Source: HRBIN30 sp964534275 (GTDB taxonomy: Bacteria; Desulfobacterota; Binatia; HRBIN30). From it: a stretch of DNA of 64,000 nucleotides. Below, piece after piece: positions 36,145 to 46,272 of this stretch; the first letter of the stretch is position 1, and each line of letters opens with the position of its first letter. Both the position numbers and the translations under genes were made by a program. Below the pieces are notes generated by a model. The model was not told the DNA's origin, did not search any database, and saw only the letters and a list, made by a program, of their open reading frames with translations. The stretch is from NCBI GenBank assembly GCA_964534275.1, contig CAZHQG010000006.1, positions 1-64,000 on the forward strand, written 5' to 3'.

Positions 36145-39100
36145 CTACCTTGCAGCTTGCTCGCTTGGCGCAGCCGCCGGAGTTTTGGCGCTGGGCACTT
36201 GCAGCCCGAGTTCCTTAGCGAGCACCCGAATCAATTGTTCGATGCTGAGGGAGCCCTCGCGCGCTGCTCGCCCGGCATGTTGACGGAACTCCGCGACACG
36301 TTGGTGCTCGGGTAGGATAACCCCTAAGGGAAGTGCGGCCGTTTTTTCGTCGTTCCGGAGCCGACTCACCAAGCGCAAGCCGTCGGCACGAGGGAGCGAA
36401 AGGTCGACCACCACGACTTCTGGCTGGATCAGGGGCAGCAGTTCCATGACTTGGCGAAAATCCAACGCGACAGAGGTCGAGCAGCGAATCTTACTCAAGG
36501 AGTTTCGCAGTTCGCTGGTCATCTCGATGTTATTGCTGGCAACAAGCAGCCGCTGCACGGAGCCCAGCGACGACAGGAGCCACGTCGTGCAAGCGTCGAC
36601 CTCGAACGGACTTGGAAAGAACGCTGCCTCTCCAAACAGAAAGCCAAATTTTCCTTCCGAGCAGTAAGCGAACACCCCAAATTCTCCACGGTGGCGTACG
36701 ATGCGGGCTAACGCGGCAATCGGGTCGTGCGCCCGGTTGAGCAAATTCACGGCTAGGAGCACGGCACTTTCCTTGGCCGGATCCGCGATGTCCATCGTGT
36801 TGAGGTATCGCACGTTCGGGAGTTGCCGAACCAAGCGCTGCACTTGCTCGCGGCAATCCTTGTTTTCTTCCAAGTGAATCACCGTAAGCTGTGCGGCACT
36901 GCGCAGTCGTGCCAGGCCAGTTTGCGGCACCGGCGTTTCCGTCGGTTGGGTGTACTTGGCTCCCGGCTCTGCCAAGCGCAACGGAATGCTGGGGCTTTTG
37001 GCGGTGGATTCGGCCGCAGCGGTTTCTTTTCCTTTTCCAACCTTGCTCGAGGCTGGGGCGGCCGGACCGGTTGCGGCGCGACGCAACTCCTGCAGTGCGG
37101 CCTGGGCTTGCACCCGTTCTTCGCGCTCGAGTTCCAGCTGCGCTTGGACGTCGTCGAATGCGGTTCGTAGCTCGTCGAATTGGCGTTGGAGCCGCTCCAG
37201 CTCCGCTTCCTTTGCTTGCAAGGCCTCGGTGCGTTGATTGAGTTCCACCAGGTAGTTGGCCACCACGGCCGAGTGATTTTGAGCTGCCTCGGCACGCAGG
37301 CGTTCCAATTCCTCCACCCGAGCCTCGAGTCGGGAGATTTCCGCTTTGTACTTGCGCAGCTCTTCGGGCGACAGCCGTTCGCGCCGGAGTCGCTCGCACT
37401 CGCGATCGAGCTGATTGGCCAACGTTTCCAGCTCCGCCACCCGCAGCGAGAGCGCGCCCCGCTCGGCGGCAAGCTCGTCGATTCGCGCTGTCAAAGCGGC
37501 TTGAGCTTGCAATGCAGCGACACGCTGCTCCTCCCGCTCTTGGCCAAGTTGGCGGATGACTGCCGACAGTTTTTCCACCTGAGTTTTCAGCTCCGCGCGT
37601 TCTCGTTCGAGCTCCAACAAATCGGTATTCGAAAGCGCGGGCCGCGCTGCTCGTTCGTTCTGCAACAAGGTGATTTGCGCTTGCAGCTGTGCTTGGTGTG
37701 CGCGCGCGGCTTCGAGAGCATCGCGCAATCGTTCCCGCTCGGCGTCGAGTTGCTGCCGAATGGCAAAATACTCCGACTGTTCCTTTTGCCGTGCAGCCTC
37801 GACCTCGCGAAGTCGTTGGACAGCCGCCTCGCGCTCGCGCAAAGCTTCCGCGTGAGTGTCCTCGAGCTGGCGTAGAGTTTGTTGCAGTGCTTCGTACTCC
37901 GCACGCAGTGCCTGATGTTCCTGAGACAGAACTTCCTGGCTTTGCAGAATCGCAACCGACTGCTCTTGGAGCGTCTCGAGGTGGTGTTTGGTTGCCTCCA
38001 GTTCGCTAAGGGTTCGGGCGCGCGCTGAGCGTTCTTCCTCTAGCTCTCGAGCCAGCGCCTGCAGTCGCTGTTCGAGGAGGTGACATTGCTCCTGCCAGTG
38101 GGTCGCCTCCGTCTGCGGTGCGGCAGCAGCACGACGGGTGGTTTCCAGTTCGGCACGCAGGGTGTCGGCAAGCTGCTCCGCGGCTTCCAATCGCTGGCGC
38201 CATTCGTCCGCCTCGGCACGCAAAGCAGCAACTTGGGCAGCATATTCGTCGTGGACCTGGTCGTGTTTCGTTCTCGCAGCTTCCAGCGCCGCCTCGAGCG
38301 CTGCAATTTGAGCCACCGCGCGTTGCCGCTCGTGCTCGAGTCGCTCGACTTCCTGTTGGTGGGTGGCCAGTGTGGTTGCACGTTCCGCAAGGAGAGCGTC
38401 CGCCTGGCTCCGTGCGGCCGCGAGGTCGCGCTCCAGCGTTTCGCTCCGCGACTGCGCCGCGGCGAGGGCGGTTTCCAAGCGGGCGATTTCCCCTCGTGCC
38501 TGGTCCAAACTGGAACGGAGAGCTGCTTCCTGTTCCTTGAGTTCTTGGGCGGTGCGCTGGCTTGCGTCCAGCGCTTCCCGCAAGGTCTGGGTCTCTCGTT
38601 GCAGCTCGCTGCGCTGAATGTCGAGTGTGCGCACGGTTTCTTCGAGCGCCTGCTGTCGCCCGTGGGCCCGATGCATCTGAGATTCGTGCTCCACCTCGCG
38701 ACGCTCGTGCTCTTGTGCGAGCAAGCGATAGGCGAGACCTTGCTGCGCTGCGTGGCAACGCGCTTCGGCAGCGCCGAGGATCGACCCGTGGAGAGTCACT
38801 GTTGCGCGAGCGAGCTGTTGTTCCAGGGCGGCGTACTGGATTCGGAGGCGATCCAGTTCGGCACGCGCGGAACTGCTCTCGGCTTCTTCTCGAGTGAGCG
38901 CCGCGCGAAGGTTGCTGCACTGCTCTTCGAATTCGGACTGCTGCTGCGCAGATCGAGAACGTTCGTCGGCTAAGAGTTCCTGCAAGCGAGCGCACTCGGT
39001 TTCCAGCGCCTGGGCTCGGGCTTGCACTTGCTCGAGTGCCTCGCGTAGTTCCGCGGCCAGGGTCTCGGCCGCAGCTCGTTCAGCTTGTTCCGCCCGAAGA

Positions 39101-40362
39101 GTGTGCTCTAAGGCCCCCACGTGCTCGCTTTGCTTGGCTAGCCGATCCAACGCTGTGCGGAGCTCTTCCGTACGCCCCGACAGGGCTTGCCGCAGTTGTT
39201 CAAGGTCCTGTTCGTAGCGGACAGATGTGGCCTTGGCGTCTTCGAGCGCTTGCCGCAGCGTCGAAAGCTCTTGCTCACGCTCGTTACGGTATTGGTCGAA
39301 GGTCTGTTGGAGTTCCTCTAGTTGTTGGCTCCATTCCGCTTGCCGGCGGCGAAGCAAATCATCGTAGATCCCACGTTCTCGTTCGAGTTCGCTCCGGGCA
39401 ACGCGCAGTTCCTCTTCGAGGCGTAGTTGTTCCTCGGCATCGAGCTGGGTGCGAAGCTGTAGGGAACATAGCTGCGCGCGCAGCGTTCCCAGTTCACGTT
39501 CAACGGCGACGTTGCGGTTTTGTTCCTCTTCCAGGGCCCGAGCGAGAGCATCGCGCGTCCGAGCCCACTCCTCTGCTCGCTCGGCAGCGGAGCGCTCCTG
39601 TGCCGCGCGGTCGCGTTCGAACTCGGTGCGAGCGATGGCAAACTCCGCCTGCAAAGCTTGTACGGCGGTTTCGAGCTCCTCGATGCGTGCGTGGGCCTCG
39701 TGCAACGCGACCGTGAGTGTATCGCTGCGCGCGCTTCGCTCGGAGGCGAGGTTCCGAACCTCCTGCAACTGGGATTCGAGTTGACTCTGAGTCTCCAAGA
39801 GGCGTGCGATCGTCTGCTGCGCTGCCTCGGTAGCTTGCCGGTCGGCCTGCCGTTCTTCGGTCAATTGTTCCAGTGCGGAACGGAGTTCCTTTGCCTGTTC
39901 GTTGGTGCGCTCGAGTTCCTGTTGCAGCCGTTCGATTTCCGCTTGCAGGACGGCATTCTCGGTTTCCAAGTCAGCAACGCGAATTTGGGTAGCTTCCAAT
40001 AAGGTTTCGAGCTCGGTGGCACGTCGCCGAAATCCCTCCGCTGCAAGCTGCCACTGCCGGGCCTGCTCCTGCGCTTGGTGGTGTTGCTGCTGAAGATCCT
40101 GCAGGCGTGCTTCCAGTTGTTCGCGCAGGGTTTGGGCCGCACGCTTGAGAGCCTCCACCTGAGCAACGGCTTCCCGCGTGCGCGATTCTGCGAACGCTAC
40201 GCGCTCCCGAGCTGTAGCCTCACTGGCTTGCAAACGGCGGAGTAGTTGGTCGCGCTCCTGCCGTAACGACTCCACGGTTGACTGGAGTACGACGAGGTCT
40301 TCCGGCGCAGGTGCTGGTGGGTGGCTCGCTGCGCCCTGTTCGTGGGTTTCCCCTTCTACCAT
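36145..40362 (-). CDS. Giant coiled-coil protein with C-terminal degenerate receiver domain
   Basis: 1405 residues. Residues about 20-1150 are almost unbroken Glu/Gln/Arg/Leu/Ala heptads, a predicted long coiled coil. A linker follows, then an alpha/beta segment (about 1190-1280), then a receiver-like domain at the C-terminus (RLLVASNN..., VVVVDLSLPRADGLRLVSRL). The receiver keeps the phospho-acceptor-type Asp but has Ala-Ser-Asn-Asn where the acidic Mg-binding pair is expected, and it lacks the usual Thr/Ser and Lys positions. It is therefore probably not phosphorylated normally. It is the last gene of the chemosensory operon, 30 bases after cheA. The layout (receiver plus coiled coil near Che genes) recalls FrzS-like polarity proteins with domains reversed. 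A GGAGGG site precedes the ATG. Confidence 0.85.
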   Translation of the reverse strand: MVEGETHEQGAASHPPAPAPEDLVVLQSTVESLRQERDQLLRRLQASEATARERVAFAESRTREAVAQVEALKRAAQTLREQLEARLQDLQQQHHQAQEQARQWQLAAEGFRRRATELETLLEATQIRVADLETENAVLQAEIERLQQELERTNEQAKELRSALEQLTEERQADRQATEAAQQTIARLLETQSQLESQLQEVRNLASERSARSDTLTVALHEAHARIEELETAVQALQAEFAIARTEFERDRAAQERSAAERAEEWARTRDALARALEEEQNRNVAVERELGTLRAQLCSLQLRTQLDAEEQLRLEEELRVARSELERERGIYDDLLRRRQAEWSQQLEELQQTFDQYRNEREQELSTLRQALEDAKATSVRYEQDLEQLRQALSGRTEELRTALDRLAKQSEHVGALEHTLRAEQAERAAAETLAAELREALEQVQARAQALETECARLQELLADERSRSAQQQSEFEEQCSNLRAALTREEAESSSARAELDRLRIQYAALEQQLARATVTLHGSILGAAEARCHAAQQGLAYRLLAQEHERREVEHESQMHRAHGRQQALEETVRTLDIQRSELQRETQTLREALDASQRTAQELKEQEAALRSSLDQARGEIARLETALAAAQSRSETLERDLAAARSQADALLAERATTLATHQQEVERLEHERQRAVAQIAALEAALEAARTKHDQVHDEYAAQVAALRAEADEWRQRLEAAEQLADTLRAELETTRRAAAAPQTEATHWQEQCHLLEQRLQALARELEEERSARARTLSELEATKHHLETLQEQSVAILQSQEVLSQEHQALRAEYEALQQTLRQLEDTHAEALREREAAVQRLREVEAARQKEQSEYFAIRQQLDAERERLRDALEAARAHQAQLQAQITLLQNERAARPALSNTDLLELERERAELKTQVEKLSAVIRQLGQEREEQRVAALQAQAALTARIDELAAERGALSLRVAELETLANQLDRECERLRRERLSPEELRKYKAEISRLEARVEELERLRAEAAQNHSAVVANYLVELNQRTEALQAKEAELERLQRQFDELRTAFDDVQAQLELEREERVQAQAALQELRRAATGPAAPASSKVGKGKETAAAESTAKSPSIPLRLAEPGAKYTQPTETPVPQTGLARLRSAAQLTVIHLEENKDCREQVQRLVRQLPNVRYLNTMDIADPAKESAVLLAVNLLNRAHDPIAALARIVRHRGEFGVFAYCSEGKFGFLFGEAAFFPSPFEVDACTTWLLSSLGSVQRLLVASNNIEMTSELRNSLSKIRCSTSVALDFRQVMELLPLIQPEVVVVDLSLPRADGLRLVSRLRNDEKTAALPLGVILPEHQRVAEFRQHAGRAAREGSLSIEQLIRVLAKELGLQVPSAKTPAAAPSEQAAR

Positions 40363-40392
40363 GGGAGGCGACCCTCCATACGCGGCGCTGGC

Positions 40393-43300
40393 TCACTCGA
40401 GCGTAGCCAAGTGCGCCGGCAAAATGTCTTGACCGGCCACACGCACCATCTCCTCGATGAGCTGCTCCTTCGTAAACGGCTTGGTGAGATAGCCTTGCGC
40501 ACCAACCTCCCGTGCGCGCCCGCGATGCTTCTCGCTCGACCGCGAGCTGCACACGATCACCGGAAGGTGGCGGAGGTGAGGCTGGCGGCGAATTTCAGCG
40601 ATCAGCTCGTACCCGTGCATTCGAGGCATCTCGAGGTCGGTAATCACCAACCGGAACCTTCCAGTGGCGAGCTTGTCCAAAGCATCGAGGCCGTCGACAG
40701 CGGTATCCACCTCCCAGCCTTCGCTTTGCAGAAACCGGCTGGTGAGTTTGCGCACGCTGATGGAGTCGTCCACCACGAGAATGGCTTCCGGGCGAACTTC
40801 CTCGACTTCGCGCTGGGCTTGAAAGATAAACGTCGACTGGTGCGGAGCCTCGGCCTCGAGGATCTCGAACAAATGGGCCACGTGGAGGGTGAAAATCACC
40901 GTACCGTCGCCAGAAATGGTGGCCCCAGAGAGGAAGGGGTGGTGGTCCAAGAGGCGCCCCAAAGGTTGGAGCACGGCCTCCCGTTGCGGCTCCACGCGGT
41001 CGACAACCAGGGCCATGAGCTTGTCGCCGCTGCGCAAGAGGAGTCCGGTGGCGGCGTCGGGGGGTGCGGGTTGCTCCACGAGCGGTCCGAGGAAGAGGAG
41101 TGGGACGAGCTCGTTGCGCACTTGGAGCATGGGCTGGCCGTCGACGTTGACGATTTGTTCGCGATGAACCGCCACCGCTTGCTCGACAAAGTCCGCGCCA
41201 ATTGCGTACTGGTGGTCACCCACGTGCAACAGCAGCACCTCGTCGATGCTGGTGCTGATCGGCAAAAGCAAGCGGATCGTGGTGCCTTCGAAGTCGCGCG
41301 ACTCGACTTGCAAGCTACCGTTCAAAGCAGCGATTTCTCGAGCGACGACGTCCATGCCGACGCCACGCCCAGAGAGATCGGTGACCTCCTCGCCAGTACT
41401 GAATCCGGGCTGGAAAATCAGGGACAGGAGTTGTTCGCGCGTAGGTTGCGCGTGGGCCGGGATCATTCCGAGTGCGCGGCCTTTGGCGAGAATGGCCTCG
41501 TAGTCGATGCCGCGGCCATCGTCTTGGACCTCGATCACCACGCTGTTGTGGCGCGGGTGGGCAGCAATTCGGATCGTACCAGCCGTAGCCTTCCCGCGTG
41601 CTTGCCGTTCTTCTGGCAGTTCGATCCCGTGGGAGACGGCATTCCGTACGAGGTGCAAAAGCGGCGCGTAGAGTGCTTCGACGATGGCCTTGTCGAGCTG
41701 GACGTCGCCGCCTTCGAGCACCAGGTCCACGATTTTGCCCGCTTGCCGGGCGGCCGTGCGCACCGGGCGCAGCAAGCGACGGAATACTGCCTCGAGCGGG
41801 ATCATCCGCAAGCGGGTGATTTGCCGCTGGAGCGAGGAGGTAATCTTGTTGAATTGGCGAGACTCGTCGCCGAAGGATTCGATGAGCTTGCCCAACTGAT
41901 CGGCAATCTCTCCGGTGTCGGTTGCAAGCTCGATGACGCTGCGCGCAAGGATGTTGACGTCGTCGTACTTGTCGAACTCTAGGTCGGTAAAGAAGTTGTC
42001 CGACTCTGCAGCGGCCGTTTCATTGGCAGCCGGCTGCCCACGACGCTCGCCGATGGTGTATTCGTAATGCTCTTGGAAGCCTTGGATGAGGTCGGTCAGC
42101 CGACGCCGGCAGTAGTCCAACTTGTCGCGCAGCTCCGCGAACGTCTCGATTTTCCTCTCCATGCGGGTGCGACTCACGACCAGCTGGGTTACCTGGCTCA
42201 TGAGCGCATCCAAACGCGATGCATGGATACGGACTGTGCCCGCTTCCAGCTCTGCTTCCACGGGTGCCGGCTCCATGGGTGCAGCCTCGGTGGTGGGCGC
42301 CGTGGGAACCTCCGCAACCGGGGACTGGGCCGCCGCCTCGGCGCTCAAAGCAGCGATCTCGGCAGCGACTTGCCGTGCCGCTTCGGCCGATGGCGCTACG
42401 CCGGTGCGGGCTTGGGCAACAAACGCACGCACGGCATCGACCAGCCGGAACAACAGGTCCACCAAACGTTCGGTCGGGAGGCGTAAGGTGTTTTGCAGCA
42501 CGGCCTCCAGGAGCGACTCGCCTTGGTGCACTTGCTCGGCGATGTGGTCGAGACCGACGGCACCCGCGGCCCCCTTGAGGGTATGGAACCGCCGAAACAA
42601 GGCTTGCAAGAGATTGCGATCGTCGGGCTGGCGCTCCAACTGGAGCAGCATGCGCTCGGAGGCTTCGAGCGCTTCTTCGGCATCGAGCACGAACGCTTCG
42701 AGCAGTTCCGGATCGATATCACCCAGGGAGATCCGTTCTGGCTGAGCAGCACTGGGTGCCTCGCCGGGCAGCAGGGCAGGCGGAAGTTCGGGCAACGGCA
42801 AGTCCGCAGCTTGGAAAATGGTTCCGAGCGTTGTTCGCACCGGCTCGATTCGCTCCGCAGCCAGCTCTCCGATTTCCGAAGCTTCGCCGAAGGTGTCTTG
42901 GAGGTAGCGCGCGAGATTGGAAAGCTCTTCCCGTCCGACCATGGCCGCCGAGCCCTTGATGGTGTGGAATACACGGGAAAGGTCGTAAAAGGCTTGCGCG
43001 CGCCGGTTTGGGTCGTTCAGTTGCGTAAGCAGTTCCGGGACGCGAGCCAGATTTTCGCGGAGTTCTTCGTTGAACGTTTCTGCGAGTTCCGCAAGCCAAG
43101 CATCGTCTTCGCTGCTCGTAGCGCCTTCTTCCGCGGGCTCCCCCCTGGTGGCCTCCGTTTCGTCGCCCTCGTCCGTATGCAGGGCTTGCCGGACCGTTTC
43201 GGGAAAGCACAAGGCGAATTCCGTATACAAATTTTCCTGCCGTTCCGGGTTGGCTCCCTCGAGGGCATCTTGAAGAATTTGCTCCACGTACGGGAGCGCT

Positions 43301-43587
43301 GCTTGCAGTTGCTGCACGAGCACTCCGGGAACGAACCGCGGGGAAGGGGGAGCAGCAAGGAAAGTGGCAATGCGTTCGATGGCTTCGCCGGCTTGACTCA
43401 AGTATGTGAGTCCCACAAGCCCGGCGCTGCCTTTCAGTGCGTGTCCGTGGCCACGGAGCCGCTGGACCGCTTCGCGGTCGTCGCTCTGCTCCAGTCGCGC
43501 GAGTTCTTCGCGGATTCCGTCGAGAAGTCGGAGGACGTCCTCGCGGAACAAATCTTTGATTTCGTCCAGCCGGAAGCGATCTGCCAT
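40393..43587 (-). CDS. cheA: CheA-type hybrid histidine kinase with three Hpt domains and a receiver (ChpA-like)
   Basis: 1064 residues from the ATG at 43587; a GTG 6 bases upstream is also in frame. Three Hpt motifs are visible: HALKGSA near residue 49, HTIKGSA near 208 and HTLKGAA near 335. The dimerisation/ATPase core has N-box HLVRNAVSHGIE, DDGRGID, FSTGEEVTDLSGRGVGMDVV. It is followed by a CheW-like domain (about 780-930) and a C-terminal receiver (ILVVDDS, VITDLEMP, LTKPF) with all key residues. Multi-Hpt CheA-receiver hybrids such as ChpA and FrzE control twitching, gliding or other outputs rather than flagella. It should receive input from the adjacent MCP via CheW and pass phosphate to its own receiver and the small CheY-like protein. 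Confidence 0.93.
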   Translation of the reverse strand: MADRFRLDEIKDLFREDVLRLLDGIREELARLEQSDDREAVQRLRGHGHALKGSAGLVGLTYLSQAGEAIERIATFLAAPPSPRFVPGVLVQQLQAALPYVEQILQDALEGANPERQENLYTEFALCFPETVRQALHTDEGDETEATRGEPAEEGATSSEDDAWLAELAETFNEELRENLARVPELLTQLNDPNRRAQAFYDLSRVFHTIKGSAAMVGREELSNLARYLQDTFGEASEIGELAAERIEPVRTTLGTIFQAADLPLPELPPALLPGEAPSAAQPERISLGDIDPELLEAFVLDAEEALEASERMLLQLERQPDDRNLLQALFRRFHTLKGAAGAVGLDHIAEQVHQGESLLEAVLQNTLRLPTERLVDLLFRLVDAVRAFVAQARTGVAPSAEAARQVAAEIAALSAEAAAQSPVAEVPTAPTTEAAPMEPAPVEAELEAGTVRIHASRLDALMSQVTQLVVSRTRMERKIETFAELRDKLDYCRRRLTDLIQGFQEHYEYTIGERRGQPAANETAAAESDNFFTDLEFDKYDDVNILARSVIELATDTGEIADQLGKLIESFGDESRQFNKITSSLQRQITRLRMIPLEAVFRRLLRPVRTAARQAGKIVDLVLEGGDVQLDKAIVEALYAPLLHLVRNAVSHGIELPEERQARGKATAGTIRIAAHPRHNSVVIEVQDDGRGIDYEAILAKGRALGMIPAHAQPTREQLLSLIFQPGFSTGEEVTDLSGRGVGMDVVAREIAALNGSLQVESRDFEGTTIRLLLPISTSIDEVLLLHVGDHQYAIGADFVEQAVAVHREQIVNVDGQPMLQVRNELVPLLFLGPLVEQPAPPDAATGLLLRSGDKLMALVVDRVEPQREAVLQPLGRLLDHHPFLSGATISGDGTVIFTLHVAHLFEILEAEAPHQSTFIFQAQREVEEVRPEAILVVDDSISVRKLTSRFLQSEGWEVDTAVDGLDALDKLATGRFRLVITDLEMPRMHGYELIAEIRRQPHLRHLPVIVCSSRSSEKHRGRAREVGAQGYLTKPFTKEQLIEEMVRVAGQDILPAHLATLE

Positions 43588-43620
43588 TTCCACTCTCCCC
43601 GCAACCGGAGCCGTCGGCGG

Positions 43621-46245
43621 TTAGGAAAACGACAACGCGCGCCCGTTGCCGCGGTTGGCCGCGGCGTCGCCGTCGCCACTTGCTGCAACCAGCGGCTCGG
43701 TTCCCGTTTCGCCCTCGGCCCCGGGCGTGGGGGCAGGCGTTTCCAGTTCCGTTTCGGGCACACGGAACAAGCCAATTTGCTCGTTCAGCTCCTTGGCGAC
43801 TTCGAACAAACTTGCCGAGTTTTGTTGGGTTCGCTCCGCTGCCAGCTGTGCTTGGCGGGCAACCTCCGAGATGCTTTGCATTGCGGCGCTGACTTGCTGT
43901 GCCGTGGCTGCTTGCTCTTCGGTTGCGCGGGAGATGTCCGCAATGAGTTGGGCACTTTGCGTGGAGGCTTGAAGAATTTCTTCCAAGCTGGTGCCTGCCT
44001 CGAACACCATGGAGGTTTGCTCTTCCACGTACTGGGCCTGACGCTCGATGTTGCCGACAGCGTCGTTGGTTTCCGCTTGGATCGACGCGATGAGTTCGGC
44101 GATTTCTCGCGTAGCGGCCTCGGTCTGCTCGGCGAGTTTGCGGACCTCGTCTGCGACCACGCTGAACCCCAGGCCGTGTTCGCCGGCACGCGACGCCTCG
44201 ATTGCGGCGTTCAATGCGAGCATGTTCGTTTGCGCAGAGATTTTTTGGATTGTGTTCGTGATCGTGGAGATTTCCATCGACCGCTCGCCAAGCCGCTTGA
44301 TTTTCACCGCTGCTGCACGGGTGTTCTTCTGCAACGCGTCCATCCCGGCGATGACCCGCTTCACCAAGTCGCCGCCTTGCTGGGCAGCCGCTTCGGTTTT
44401 GCGAGCTGCATCGGCGGCAATGGAGGCGTCGGTTTGCACCGACTGAATCCGTTCGGTCATGTTTCGGACCGATTCAGCCGTTTCTGCCACTTCTTGGGCC
44501 TGACGCACGGCGCCGCTAGCAAGTTGGTCGGCAGAGGAGCGAATGCCGGTGGCTGCGTCGAACACTCGGGACGACGCCCCCCGGAGGTGTTGGATCAAGG
44601 CGCCGACGTTTTCGAACATCAAATTGAGTGCGTCGGCCAAGTTTCCGAGGGTTCCGCTTCCCACGACGGCACGCTGGGTAAAATCGCCATCGGCGGCAGC
44701 GGCCACGACCATGAGCAAATCGCGGATTTCCTTTTGCAGCCGGCGGTGCTCTTCTTCCGCTTGCACGAGAGCGTCGACGCGCTCGTCGAGAGCTTGGTTC
44801 AAGCCTTGCGCCAGTAACCCCAGCTCGTTGCGGGCGCGCACGCGGGCGCGAGCGCGGTAGTTTCCTTTCTGGATCTCAGCCACCACGTTCGCGAGCGCGC
44901 GTACGGGGCGGGAGAAGGTAGCGGACACGAGGATGGCTGTGAGCAGGAACCCACCAATGAGGGCACCCGCAAGGCTCGAGGTCATTTTGCGGAGCTGGAC
45001 AACAGGTTCGAGAGCCTCGTCTTCGGTGATTTCCGCGACCACAAGCCAGTCGAGTCCGTGGAGGTTTTCCAGCGGTGCGGAGGTGCCGAGGACCGGGATT
45101 CCCCGGTAACCGATGTAGCGACCGGCGAACTCTTCCTGTCCGGGCGGGATGTGCGTTGCCTCCGTGTCGACCTTCTGCCGCAGCACGGCAGTGCGCGCTT
45201 GCGCCAGTGCGGGGTTGTTCTGGCTGAGTTCTCCGAAGAACCGAGATTCGCTTCGCAGCAAGAGGTCATTGGGCGCAGCTCCTACGAGGTACGCCTCACC
45301 AGTTTTGCCAAGGCCGGACCGCGCCCACTGGTTGTCTGCGGTCATAATGGCATTGATTTCGTCGATGTTCAGTTGAACGATGAGTGCCCCGATTTTTTGC
45401 CCTGCTTCGTAAATCGGGCTTCCAGCAAAGGCGGATGCCCGGCCGTGTTGCGCGAAGTAGGGAGCAAAGTCGAGTAGGATGTAATCCCCTTCGCGAGCCT
45501 CGGCCTGCAAGCGTTGGAAGAGCTGTCCAATGGAGCTTTGTGCAAAGCGGCCCTCGCTCAGGCTCGCTTGATAGTCCGGTCCCTTGTTCACCGAGTACAC
45601 AACGCGGCCCGTGGCAGCGTCGACGAGGTACACATCTTCGTAGCGAAAGCGAACTGCGGTGTTCACGAAGACCGGGTGCCACACAGCATGGTAACTGCTG
45701 TACCGAGTGTTGTCTTTGGCGTTTTCCAGCAAGAGCTTGCGTGTCGGCGGATTGGGGTTGTTGGCGACGTACTGCGATTGCAGGTACACGCCAGAACGAT
45801 GGGGAGAAATGACCTCGCTCAAATTGATGGTCTTGTTGGCCAGCTCGGTACCGAAGAAGCTGCTGAAGTACTGTTTGACGGCTTCCTGGTGGGGGCGGAG
45901 TTTTTCGCCTTCGGTCATCGGGTCCGTTTCGAGCTCCTTCACCGCGGTAATGAACTGCCGTACGGCCAAGGCGGTGGACGGGTTGCGCGCGAGGCTCAGC
46001 ACTTGGTCTTCGAGGCCGTTGAGGTAGCGCTCGATCTCACGCTGCTTGTTGTCGCGCACGGTTGCGAGCTGCCGCAACGCCTGCTCCCGCAGCGAATCGG
46101 AGGCGACCCGATAGCCGATGTATCCTACCGTAGCGATGGCCGCGACCGCGAGGGGAACGAACGCCAGAATGAGCTGCCACAGAATGGGAAAACGGACGGC
46201 GCGTTGCCGCTTTCCGGTTGCCTTTTCATCGGGCTTTGTTGCCAT
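43621..46245 (-). CDS. Methyl-accepting chemotaxis protein, transmembrane
   Basis: 874 residues from the ATG at 46245 (GGGAGG site upstream); a GTG 9 bases earlier is in frame. Transmembrane helix 1 is near residues 22-45 (LWQLILAFVPLAVAAIA). A large periplasmic region of Cache type (about 45-420) follows, then a second helix (LAGALIGGFLLTAILV), a HAMP segment with a long helical extension, and the signalling domain. The hairpin tip is present: NMLALNAAIEASRAGE, FSVVADEVRKLAEQT. There is no C-terminal CheR-docking pentapeptide; the tail is Pro/Gly-rich. It is the only receptor in the operon and probably senses a small external ligand for the CheA downstream. Confidence 0.93.
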   Translation of the reverse strand: MATKPDEKATGKRQRAVRFPILWQLILAFVPLAVAAIATVGYIGYRVASDSLREQALRQLATVRDNKQREIERYLNGLEDQVLSLARNPSTALAVRQFITAVKELETDPMTEGEKLRPHQEAVKQYFSSFFGTELANKTINLSEVISPHRSGVYLQSQYVANNPNPPTRKLLLENAKDNTRYSSYHAVWHPVFVNTAVRFRYEDVYLVDAATGRVVYSVNKGPDYQASLSEGRFAQSSIGQLFQRLQAEAREGDYILLDFAPYFAQHGRASAFAGSPIYEAGQKIGALIVQLNIDEINAIMTADNQWARSGLGKTGEAYLVGAAPNDLLLRSESRFFGELSQNNPALAQARTAVLRQKVDTEATHIPPGQEEFAGRYIGYRGIPVLGTSAPLENLHGLDWLVVAEITEDEALEPVVQLRKMTSSLAGALIGGFLLTAILVSATFSRPVRALANVVAEIQKGNYRARARVRARNELGLLAQGLNQALDERVDALVQAEEEHRRLQKEIRDLLMVVAAAADGDFTQRAVVGSGTLGNLADALNLMFENVGALIQHLRGASSRVFDAATGIRSSADQLASGAVRQAQEVAETAESVRNMTERIQSVQTDASIAADAARKTEAAAQQGGDLVKRVIAGMDALQKNTRAAAVKIKRLGERSMEISTITNTIQKISAQTNMLALNAAIEASRAGEHGLGFSVVADEVRKLAEQTEAATREIAELIASIQAETNDAVGNIERQAQYVEEQTSMVFEAGTSLEEILQASTQSAQLIADISRATEEQAATAQQVSAAMQSISEVARQAQLAAERTQQNSASLFEVAKELNEQIGLFRVPETELETPAPTPGAEGETGTEPLVAASGDGDAAANRGNGRALSFS

Positions 46246-46272
46246 CGTGAACACCCTCCCTTCGGGCCAGAT

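Noticed and set aside
40321..44817. Plus-strand open frames of 553 and 774 codons opposite cheA and the MCP gene
   Set aside because: High-GC antisense shadows; the minus strand has complete catalytic motifs throughout.
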